From assembly GCA_004211235.1 (NCBI GenBank), contig SEEY01000223.1, positions 1 to 6,558 of the forward strand: a DNA stretch of 6,558 nucleotides, given 5' to 3'. How positions within the stretch are numbered: the first letter of the stretch is position 1; each line of letters starts with the position of its first letter. The position numbers and the translations under genes are program-made. The stretch comes from Rubrivivax sp. (GTDB lineage: Bacteria > Pseudomonadota > Gammaproteobacteria > Burkholderiales > Burkholderiaceae). Below the pieces are notes generated by a model. It had not been told where the DNA came from. It searched no databases and worked only from the letters and a program-made list of their open reading frames with translations. Positions 1 through 3,786 of the stretch are shown here, in pieces.

Positions 1-2
1 CG

Positions 3-35
3 CGGGTCGTCGAGCGCCAGATCGACATCGGCTGA
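3..35 (+). CDS. possible 3' end of an upstream plus-strand gene (partial)
   Basis: Reading from base 3, the frame gives RVVERQIDIG followed by TGA at 33-35. The stop sits just before a strong hairpin (38-74), which fits the end of a gene entering from outside the window. Only ten residues are visible, so no product can be named, and chance openness in GC-rich DNA cannot be excluded. Confidence 0.3.
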   Translation, partial: RVVERQIDIG

Positions 36-37
36 CC

Positions 38-74
38 GCGCACGCGGGCCGCGCGCCGGCCGGCCCGCATGCGC
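38..74. terminator. GC-rich hairpin between convergent genes, possible bidirectional terminator
   Basis: GCGCA (38-42) pairs with TGCGC (70-74), and GCGGGCCG (44-51) pairs perfectly with CGGCCCGC (61-68). The single opposition C43/A69 separates the two stems and the loop is 52-60. This makes a 13-bp stem with one mismatch. It lies between the stop of the putative upstream plus-strand gene (35) and the stop of the minus-strand copper chaperone (91), where a shared terminator is expected. There is no T-tract on either side, so intrinsic termination is not assured; it may only stabilise 3' ends. Confidence 0.5.
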
Positions 75-90
75 AGCGGATGCAACGCCG

Positions 91-510
91 TTACCGCGAG
101 CGCGCCTCGGCCTCGATCTCCACGGTCGAGCGCTGCTGGCCGTCGCCCTCCACAGTCAGCGTCAACGGCACCTTGTCGCCGGCCTTGATCGGCGCCTTGA
201 GCCCCATCAGCATGACGTGATAGCTGCCCGGCTTCAGCGCCACGGCCTGGCCAGCGGGCAGCGGCAGCGCATCGACGGCACGCATCTTCATCACGCCGCC
301 GTCCATCTTCATCTCGTGGATCTCGACGGCCTCCGCCACCGGCGAGCTGGCGGCGACGACCTTGACAGGCTTGACCGACGTCAGCTGCATGAACGCGCCG
401 GTCGCCTTCTGCGGCGCGACGGTGGCGCGCACCCACGGGTCGTCGACCTTCACCTGGGCCTGGGCGGCAAAGGTGGCGAGCAGGGTGGCGGTGATCAGCA
501 GTCGGCGCAT
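91..510 (-). CDS. periplasmic copper chaperone PCu(A)C
   Basis: The 139-residue product belongs to the PCu(A)C family of periplasmic Cu(I) chaperones, which in other bacteria deliver copper to the CuA site of cytochrome c oxidase, often with Sco1-type proteins. Residues 1-18 are a Sec signal peptide (MRRLL, a hydrophobic core, then AQA before Q19). The family metal motif is exact: H65, ten residues, M76, twenty-one residues, H98, one residue, M100. Further methionines at 67, 69, 74 and 102 add possible ligands. Length is normal for the family and the gene looks intact. The ATG at 508-510 is supported by the signal peptide; the Shine-Dalgarno is weak (GGAC). No Sco gene is visible in the window. 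The Tn7-like insertion lies only 37 bp upstream of the start codon, so its original promoter has probably been cut off or altered. Confidence 0.93.
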   Translation of the reverse strand: MRRLLITATLLATFAAQAQVKVDDPWVRATVAPQKATGAFMQLTSVKPVKVVAASSPVAEAVEIHEMKMDGGVMKMRAVDALPLPAGQAVALKPGSYHVMLMGLKAPIKAGDKVPLTLTVEGDGQQRSTVEIEAEARSR

Positions 511-542
511 GGCGGGGTCCGGAAAAACGGCAACCCCGGGAT

Positions 543-547
543 TGTGC
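543..547. repeat. left target-site duplication TGTGC
   Basis: TGTGC abuts the first base of the element (T548). The same five bases abut the last base of the element at 3322-3326. A 5-bp duplication is the length made by Tn7-family and Tn5053-family transposition. Deleting 548-3326 restores a continuous sequence with one TGTGC. Confidence 0.8.
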
Positions 548-574
548 TGATCTGAACTAATAAAGTCGAAAACC
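548..574 (+). repeat. left terminal inverted repeat of the Tn7-like element
   Basis: This 27-bp terminus matches the reverse complement of 3295-3321 with no gaps. It differs only at positions 3 (A/T), 9 (A/G), 11 (T/G) and 27 (C/T). Positions 12-26 (AATAAAGTCGAAAAC, 559-573) are identical in both ends and form the outermost presumed transposase-binding site. Confidence 0.8.
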
Positions 575-696
575 AGACCCTAGGCGGAATGCGGCCTAGC
601 GGGCGATCACATTTGTTCGGCGCTTCGGAGCGGTCGAAAACTGAAGCCAGTTCCGGCGAGGTCCGCAGCGAAAGCTGACAAAAAAAGTCGAAAACC
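559..696 (+). repeat. left-end array of three dispersed TnsB-like binding sites
   Basis: GTCGAAAAC occurs at 565-573, 633-641 and 687-695, all in the same orientation, at irregular spacings of 68 and 54 bp. The third copy is preceded by GACAAAAAAA, resembling the GACAATAAA lead-in of Tn7 TnsB sites as I recall them. Three spaced sites over about 130 bp is the arrangement known for the left end of Tn7. Between the first two copies lies a small inverted repeat (CTAGGC 580-585 with GCCTAG 594-599). Confidence 0.7.
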
Positions 697-844
697 GGAT
701 TCGGCCGCCGCGCGATCCACCTTGCACAGGGACGGGCCAGGGCGTCACCGGTCAACGAGTGGCGATCGGCTACCCCGGCGCGGGAAGCTCGGGAGAGGCG
801 GGTTCCGCGCCACAGACCCTACACGTTCGAGAACATCCGCTTAG

Positions 845-940
845 GCGTTCTTTGGCTCCGGGTCATCCTTCGTTTGGTTCTATGCCGATGCGCTGGAGCG
901 CATCACCAAGCGCATCCAATCTCTCATCCGGCTGCGATGA
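845..940 (+). pseudogene. possible gene remnant in the left cargo; rest of 697-1058 has no clear gene
   Basis: Between the left binding sites and the ATPase-like frame I find no complete gene. The best coding-like stretch reads 31 residues after a TAG at 842-844 and ends at TGA 938-940, finishing in ADALERITKRIQSLIRLR, an amphipathic helix. Just upstream, in another frame, TFENIR also looks coding, as if one frameshift broke a single gene. The opposite strand over the same bases reads DERLDALGDALQRIGIEP and stops at 863, which is equally helix-like, so even the coding strand is uncertain. No family is recognised. Confidence 0.25.
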
Positions 941-1058
941 CCTGATGGGAAGCGCCGCCATGCGTGCAGGAGTTCGGGACGCCACCGTGGCGAGCGATGC
1001 GCCGGCGTGATCAACTTGGTTGTGTAAGGCTCGATTGCGCGAACAAGGGCCTGCCATC

Positions 1059-1064
1059 AGGGAG
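1059..1064 (+). promoter_or_regulatory. ribosome binding site of the ATPase-like reading frame
   Basis: AGGGAG lies six bases before the ATG at 1071. It is the best Shine-Dalgarno match in the element and decides the start at 1071 over the in-frame ATG at 1020. The family-typical N-terminus (MKLIKYRVTNFRSV) also begins at 1071. Confidence 0.7.
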
Positions 1065-1070
1065 CACAAG

Positions 1071-1675
1071 ATGAAGTTGATTAAGTACCGGGTAACGAAT
1101 TTCAGATCGGTGAAGGACAGCGGTGAGATTGAGGCCGGCGATGTCGCCGCGCTCATCGGCGTCAACGAGTCCGGGAAGACCAATCTGCTGCTTCCGCTTT
1201 GGAAGCTGAACCCAGCTCGCGAGGGCGAGATTCAACCGACGTCGGACTATCCGAAGACGATGTTCGCGGACATCCGCGCAAACCCCGGCGCCTATCGGTT
1301 CATCTCTGCTGACTTTGACGCGACCTCGCTTCGAGACAAGTTGGTGGCGCTGACCAAGCTGGATCCATCACAACTGGAGATGGTGACCGTCAGCCGGAAC
1401 TTCGACGAGGAGTACGAGATTGCGTTCCCGCAGTACGTCCCCAAGACAACCCTCGCCGCCTCCGACGTCAAGGGCGAGCTGACTGGGTTGATCGCGGCCC
1501 TGGAACGGATAGACGCGCTCAAGAGCGAAGAGCAGCTGAAGGCGACGATCTGCGGCGCGGTAGGTTCGCTGGCCGATAGCGTCAACGCCGACTGGTCCGG
1601 CGAGGTGCTCGAGCAGGCCATCGAGTCGCTGAAAAGGCTCTTGCCTGAGCAGCCACCCGCATCGTCGGCCTTGAG
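1071..1675 (+). pseudogene. 5' fragment of an AAA/OLD-family ATPase gene
   Basis: Only this part of the longer open frame is convincingly ATPase. It has an N-terminal strand pair, Walker A at residues 30-37, and a charged region (FDEEYEIAFP, 111-120) typical of the inserted lobe of such proteins. Family members are normally 500-700 residues and carry the Walker B aspartate and later motifs in a second half that is absent here. Near 1671-1673 the coding signal appears to move to the +2 frame. Bases 1649-1783 there read 44 residues, including EDARSDVIAEARGLARLA, and end at TGA 1781-1783, which suggests a one-base indel or a junction. Exact 3' limit is a judgement. Confidence 0.5.
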
Positions 1676-2783
1676 GATGCGCGTTCCGATGTCATTGCGG
1701 AAGCTCGCGGACTCGCGCGCCTCGCCGCGCCTCGTTGCTCCCACAAAGGCGATGCCCCTGATGACCAGGCTCTCCCGCTATGACCAAGATATTCGACAAG
1801 TCCTGGCCGCGGTCCGTGCGCTCCAGAGTGAAGTCCGCACCCTGAAAGATGTGCCGCCGGAGGATGAGCCCAAGCCCAAGCCTGACACGGACTTGCTCAC
1901 CTGGCTGTCGAACCCGGCCGTGCTGCTGGTCCTTGGCGGCATCGGCACGGTCGTCGCCGCGTTCGTGACCCTCCAATCCAACCGTACGTTGGAACGAGAA
2001 AAGCTTCGGTCAACGCTGATTCAGGAGGCCAGCAAGTCGGCGGATGAAGTCACAACGCTCAAGACCTTGAAGTTCTTGGTCAAGACCGAGCTGATCGAAG
2101 ACCCAAATTGCACGATCGCAAAGCTGACGGTCGAGGACGTTCCCTACTTCGGCCCGCCCACGCCCTACAGGCCTGACCAGTTGGAACAGACTTTCGGCGT
2201 GCCGTTAAAGCCTGGAACAGCTGAGGTCGATCCAGTTTGGAGGGATAGCAACCTAGTCAAGGTCGCTCTGCCAAAGTTGCCGAACGCGAAGAACGTCCCG
2301 GATCCCTTCTACCTTCACAAAAAGGTCGCGCCAGACTTCGTTGCTGCGCTCAAGGAGATCAAGAGCCGCGGCATGGAAGGCCAAATTTTGGAGATAACTT
2401 CGTTTGAGCCGGGACGAGTGCGTGATCCAACCACGGGCGTCTTCAAGACCGGCATCCCGCTGCGTCCGAACGTTGGGTTGTCGGCGCTGCGGGCTCACCA
2501 GAAGCCCATCGCCTTTGCCAACATCACCGTAGGCACGCTAGAGCAAGCCAAGATCATTGGTAAACGCACCAGAAACAGCGCCCCGAGCTTCGCCCACGTA
2601 GGATCTTTCTCGAAGGAACGCATCAACTCGGGACCATCTTTTGGTAGCTCGGGAAGCCTTTTCTCGGTGAGCTTGGCCACTTCCGCCAACTTTGTGACAG
2701 CTGCCTTGGCATGGGGCGTGGGCAGCTTCGACGCCTGGGGCTTTTTCGCTGCCGGTTTCGAGGTGTTCATGCCGAAATGGTAG
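1071..2783 (+). CDS. chimeric open frame: AAA/OLD-like ATPase N-terminus fused to membrane and M15-like segments
   Basis: The frame encodes 570 residues but looks assembled from unrelated pieces. Residues 1 to about 190 resemble the N-terminal lobe of RecF/OLD-type AAA ATPases: beta-rich MKLIKYRVTNFRSVKDSG, then Walker A GVNESGKT (30-37), followed by the usual NLLLPLWKL helix. No Walker B, signature motif or TOPRIM nuclease domain follows, so ATP hydrolysis is unlikely. Around residues 195-230 the sequence turns low in predicted structure. From M231 (base 1761) a helical, coiled-coil-like stretch, a Pro/Lys linker, one transmembrane helix (281-300) and a soluble domain follow. From about residue 500 the translation is rich in Ser, Phe, Gly, Ala and Trp and appears to be the antisense of a minus-strand gene. 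ATPases of this kind are common in phage-defence cargo, but this copy is probably non-functional. Whether the whole frame is translated is unknown. Confidence 0.5.
   Translation: MKLIKYRVTNFRSVKDSGEIEAGDVAALIGVNESGKTNLLLPLWKLNPAREGEIQPTSDYPKTMFADIRANPGAYRFISADFDATSLRDKLVALTKLDPSQLEMVTVSRNFDEEYEIAFPQYVPKTTLAASDVKGELTGLIAALERIDALKSEEQLKATICGAVGSLADSVNADWSGEVLEQAIESLKRLLPEQPPASSALRMRVPMSLRKLADSRASPRLVAPTKAMPLMTRLSRYDQDIRQVLAAVRALQSEVRTLKDVPPEDEPKPKPDTDLLTWLSNPAVLLVLGGIGTVVAAFVTLQSNRTLEREKLRSTLIQEASKSADEVTTLKTLKFLVKTELIEDPNCTIAKLTVEDVPYFGPPTPYRPDQLEQTFGVPLKPGTAEVDPVWRDSNLVKVALPKLPNAKNVPDPFYLHKKVAPDFVAALKEIKSRGMEGQILEITSFEPGRVRDPTTGVFKTGIPLRPNVGLSALRAHQKPIAFANITVGTLEQAKIIGKRTRNSAPSFAHVGSFSKERINSGPSFGSSGSLFSVSLATSANFVTAALAWGVGSFDAWGFFAAGFEVFMPKW
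1761..2560 (+). other. second gene segment: coiled coil, one TM helix, putative M15-like domain
   Basis: An ATG at 1761 could be the original start of a separate gene: AAAGG (1745-1749) lies eleven bases upstream and the N-terminus MTRLSRYDQDIRQVLAAV opens a plausible coiled coil. A Pro/Lys/Glu linker precedes one TM helix (281-300 in the long frame), followed by a Glu/Lys-rich helix and a globular part. The stretch NLVKVALPKL ... FYLHKKVAPDFVAALKEI ... SFEPGRVRD ... LSALRAH is reminiscent of phage-type M15 peptidoglycan peptidases. However, the HxxxxAxD-like motif has Ala where the zinc-binding Asp would be (HQKPIAFA, residues 476-483), and no clear second His ligand is seen. If related it is inactive or truncated. 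Resemblance is from memory and weak. The right limit, near 2560, is where the antisense-looking region seems to start. Confidence 0.35.
2495..2770 (-). CDS. small Lys/Ala-rich protein, possible gene or 5' gene fragment
   Basis: Read on the minus strand from ATG 2768-2770, this gives 91 residues starting MNTSKPAAKKPQASKLPTPH, then helical KAAVTKLAEVAKL and RSFEKDPTWAKLGALFLVRL. The Lys/Ala/Pro-rich opening is typical of a true N-terminus, whereas the opposite strand reads as the Phe/Ser/Gly/Trp-rich sequence expected of antisense. The last 20 or so codons (towards 2495) look less protein-like, and the plus strand there (ITVGTLEQAKIIGK) looks better, so the real gene may be truncated near 2560 by fusion with its neighbour. 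No family is recognised and no good Shine-Dalgarno precedes the ATG. Confidence 0.35.
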   Translation of the reverse strand: MNTSKPAAKKPQASKLPTPHAKAAVTKLAEVAKLTEKRLPELPKDGPELMRSFEKDPTWAKLGALFLVRLPMILACSSVPTVMLAKAMGFW

Positions 2784-2792
2784 GGAGGGATT

Positions 2793-2962
2793 CCTTGTGG
2801 TGTGCCGCAGACAACCGTAGAAACCACACGAACACGCGCGCCTTGTGGTGTGCCTCAAACACCCTCATAGGAGCCGGAGAGTGCGTAGGCGAGTCGAAGT
2901 GGATGGCGGCCGCAGACATCCTCATGGGAGCCGGACAGTGCGTCCAGCGAGTCGAAGTGGAT
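2793..2962. repeat. degenerate tandem repeats between cargo and right end
   Basis: CCTTGTGGTGTGCC occurs at 2793-2806 and again at 2841-2854, 48 bp apart, with partial identity continuing about ten bases beyond. Partly overlapping this, a unit of about 54 bp is repeated with a 57-bp offset: 2852-2904 and 2909-2962. The two copies share CTCATNGGAGCCGGA, AGTGCGT and GCGAGTCGAAGTGGAT, and differ by scattered substitutions and one indel. The repeats could be internal duplications of a former gene or sites of recombination that built the mosaic cargo. Confidence 0.7.
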
Positions 2963-3130
2963 TGCCAGCTCGCTGCGCTGCCCGCGCTTGCTGCGCTTTT
3001 GCTCCAGCGGCTTGAAGTCCTCGCGCTGGATGTTCTCGATCCGGTCACGCCGACCAGCTAGCGTGCTCTTGGCTAGGCCGAACTGATTCGGATCAAGCGC
3101 GCGCAATGGGCATTGACATCCAGTCGGTCG
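2900..3130 (-). pseudogene. minus-strand coding remnant, unrecognised
   Basis: The minus strand from about 3112 downwards reads LRALDPNQFGLAKSTLAG, then RRDRIENIQREDFKPLEQ and HFDSLDALSGSHED, a charged sequence with plausible codon choice and no good start codon. It runs into the repeat region, where it becomes repetitive (LDALSGSHED then AYALSGSYEG), and the frame stops at 2855. In Tn7 the transposition genes read inward from the right end in this direction, so a relic of such a gene is possible, but I cannot match it to TnsA or TnsB from memory. Limits are approximate. Confidence 0.28.
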
Positions 3131-3185
3131 TGTAGGGCGGCCATTGTCAGTGCTGCCGCCAGCGGCTCTCACAATGCGGCAAACA

Positions 3186-3218
3186 TCCGACGGACCTTAT
3201 TTGGTTCCGACGGACCTT
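3186..3218. repeat. 13-bp direct repeat with 20-bp period inside the right end
   Basis: TCCGACGGACCTT occurs at 3186-3198 and 3206-3218, exactly 20 bp apart, next to A/T-rich spacers (ATTTGGT and TTTTGCC). It sits just inside the right binding-site array and is followed by a perfect 12-bp palindrome, TCAGGCGCCTGA (3230-3241). The 20-bp period equals that of the TnsB-like sites. It may be an operator or host-factor site for a promoter reading inward, now without its gene. Confidence 0.65.
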
Positions 3219-3250
3219 TTTTGCCGGAGTCAGGCGCCTGAGGCGTTGCA

Positions 3251-3310
3251 AGCCAGTTTTCGACTGTTATTGACAGTTTTCGACTGTATCGGCGAGTTTT
3301 CGACTTTATT
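3251..3310 (-). repeat. right-end array of three phased TnsB-like binding sites
   Basis: GTTTTCGAC, the reverse complement of GTCGAAAAC, occurs at 3256-3264, 3276-3284 and 3296-3304 with an exact 20-bp period, about two helical turns, placing all copies on one DNA face. The middle copy has perfect 5-bp arms (ACAGT 3273-3277, ACTGT 3283-3287). Closely packed sites in the right end against spaced sites in the left end is the known Tn7 polarity. Tn7 has four sites on the right; I find only three here. Confidence 0.75.
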
Positions 3311-3321
3311 CGCTCAGAACA
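3295..3321 (-). repeat. right terminal inverted repeat of the Tn7-like element
   Basis: On the minus strand this end reads TGTTCTGAGCG followed by AATAAAGTCGAAAACT. It aligns without gaps to 548-574 with four differences. The terminal TGT is the canonical Tn7-family start, whereas the left end has TGA. Confidence 0.8.
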
Positions 3322-3326
3322 TGTGC
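3322..3326. repeat. right target-site duplication TGTGC
   Basis: It is identical to 543-547 and abuts the last element base (A3321), giving a perfect 5-bp duplication consistent with a single transposition event. Confidence 0.8.
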
Positions 3327-3336
3327 GTCGCGTCGC

Positions 3337-3363
3337 TTGACGGCCACTGTCTATGTGTACTAT
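3337..3363 (+). promoter_or_regulatory. probable promoter of the gntR-ABC-permease operon
   Basis: TTGACG (3337-3342) is a good -35 and TACTAT (3358-3363) a good -10, with a short 15-bp spacer. A start near 3370 would give a leader of about 20 bases with no Shine-Dalgarno before the ATG at 3391. The -10 overlaps the operator palindrome. The transposon ends ten bases beyond its duplication, just upstream of the -35, so core promoter elements are intact but anything further upstream has been displaced. Confidence 0.55.
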
Positions 3364-3376
3364 CGTACTAGTACAC
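3355..3376. promoter_or_regulatory. operator palindrome for the GntR/YtrA-type repressor
   Basis: GTGTACTA (3355-3362) and TAGTACAC (3369-3376) are perfect 8-bp inverted arms around six bases. A second perfect palindrome, GTACTAGTAC (3365-3374), is nested in it. The site covers the -10 and lies 14 bases before the repressor start codon. YtrA-subfamily GntR regulators typically repress their own operons from such sites, so autoregulation is inferred. Confidence 0.65.
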
Positions 3377-3390
3377 GTTGTCAGTACCGC

Positions 3391-3786
3391 ATGGATCCCA
3401 CCCGCTTCGTCCACATCAACACCGGCTCCACCGAGCCGATCTACCGCCAGCTCATCGAGCAGGTGAAGCGGCGGGTGGCCGCCGGGCAGCTGAAGGCGGG
3501 CGACGAGATTCCGTCGGTGCGCGAGCTGGCGCAGGCGCTGGCCGTGCACCCGATGACCGTCTCCAAGGCCTACTCGCTGCTGGAGAGCGATGGCGTGCTG
3601 GAGCGCCGCCGCGGACTGTCCATGGTGGTCGCCGCCCAGCACCAGAAGGCCCAGCCGACCGCCGACCGCGCCGGCCTGCTGCGCCCGACGCTGGAGAAGG
3701 CCGCCGCCGAAGCGCGGCAACTGGAGCTGTCCAAGGCCCAGGCTCTGCAGCTGTTCAAAACCATTCTTGACGAGCAAGCCCCATGA
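3391..3786 (+). CDS. GntR-family transcriptional regulator, YtrA subfamily
   Basis: The 131-residue protein has the N-terminal winged helix-turn-helix of the GntR family: IYRQLIEQVKRRVAAGQL (17-34), GDEIPSVRELAQALAVHP (37-54) with recognition helix MTVSKAYSLLESDGVL (55-70), and wing ERRRGLSMVV (71-80). A C-terminal tail of about 50 residues (Ala/Glu/Leu-rich helix, 96-129) probably dimerises. The short tail without a large ligand domain defines the YtrA type, which represses linked ABC transporter genes, often in response to cell-envelope or antibiotic stress. MDPTRFVHINTG is a standard family start, so ATG 3391 is preferred over an in-frame ATG at 3337, which would lie upstream of the predicted transcript. 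Its stop overlaps the next start by four bases (ATGA), implying translational coupling. Confidence 0.92.
   Translation: MDPTRFVHINTGSTEPIYRQLIEQVKRRVAAGQLKAGDEIPSVRELAQALAVHPMTVSKAYSLLESDGVLERRRGLSMVVAAQHQKAQPTADRAGLLRPTLEKAAAEARQLELSKAQALQLFKTILDEQAP

Larger units (their letters stand above)
548..3321. mobile_element. non-autonomous Tn7-like transposon, 2774 bp
   Basis: The element starts TGATCTG and ends CAGAACA, so both termini are 5'-TG...CA-3'. The outer 27 bases at each end form an imperfect inverted repeat with differences at four positions. A perfect 5-bp duplication flanks it. Three GTCGAAAAC sites lie at each end, dispersed on the left and tightly phased on the right, as known for TnsB sites in Tn7. 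From memory, Tn7 also has eleven bases before AATAAAGTC, and the same spacing is seen here at both ends. No transposase (TnsA, TnsB), regulator (TnsC) or target selector (TniQ/TnsD) is recognisable inside, so mobility would require helper proteins in trans. The cargo is a mosaic of gene fragments with visibly lower GC than the flanks. Assignment to the Tn7 family rests on ends and duplication only; another multi-site element such as an IS21 relative is the main alternative. Confidence 0.8.

Noticed and set aside
217..555. Plus-strand frames over the PCu(A)C gene
   Set aside because: They are His/Arg-rich shadows of a gene with an exact copper-binding motif and signal peptide on the other strand.
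1292..1744. 150-codon minus-strand frame in the ATPase segment
   Set aside because: It is Ser-rich and low in structure, as expected of antisense, while the plus strand carries a Walker A and family-like N-terminus.
1071..2783. Complete ATPase-based defence gene (OLD/Gabija-like)
   Set aside because: Only Walker A is present; no Walker B, TOPRIM motif or partner helicase gene is visible, and the C-terminal part appears unrelated.
2793..2962. CRISPR-like array
   Set aside because: There are only two copies per unit, the units are degenerate and adjacent rather than separated by unique spacers, and there are no cas genes.
548..3321. IS21-family element, which also has multiple repeated terminal sites
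   Set aside because: No IstA/IstB remnant is seen, and the AATAAAGTC core, its distance from the tip, the 5-bp duplication and the left/right asymmetry fit Tn7 better. It is kept as the main alternative.
543..3326. Insertion at the classical attTn7 site downstream of glmS
   Set aside because: Neither flank contains a glmS 3' end; the target lies between a copper chaperone gene and a gntR gene.
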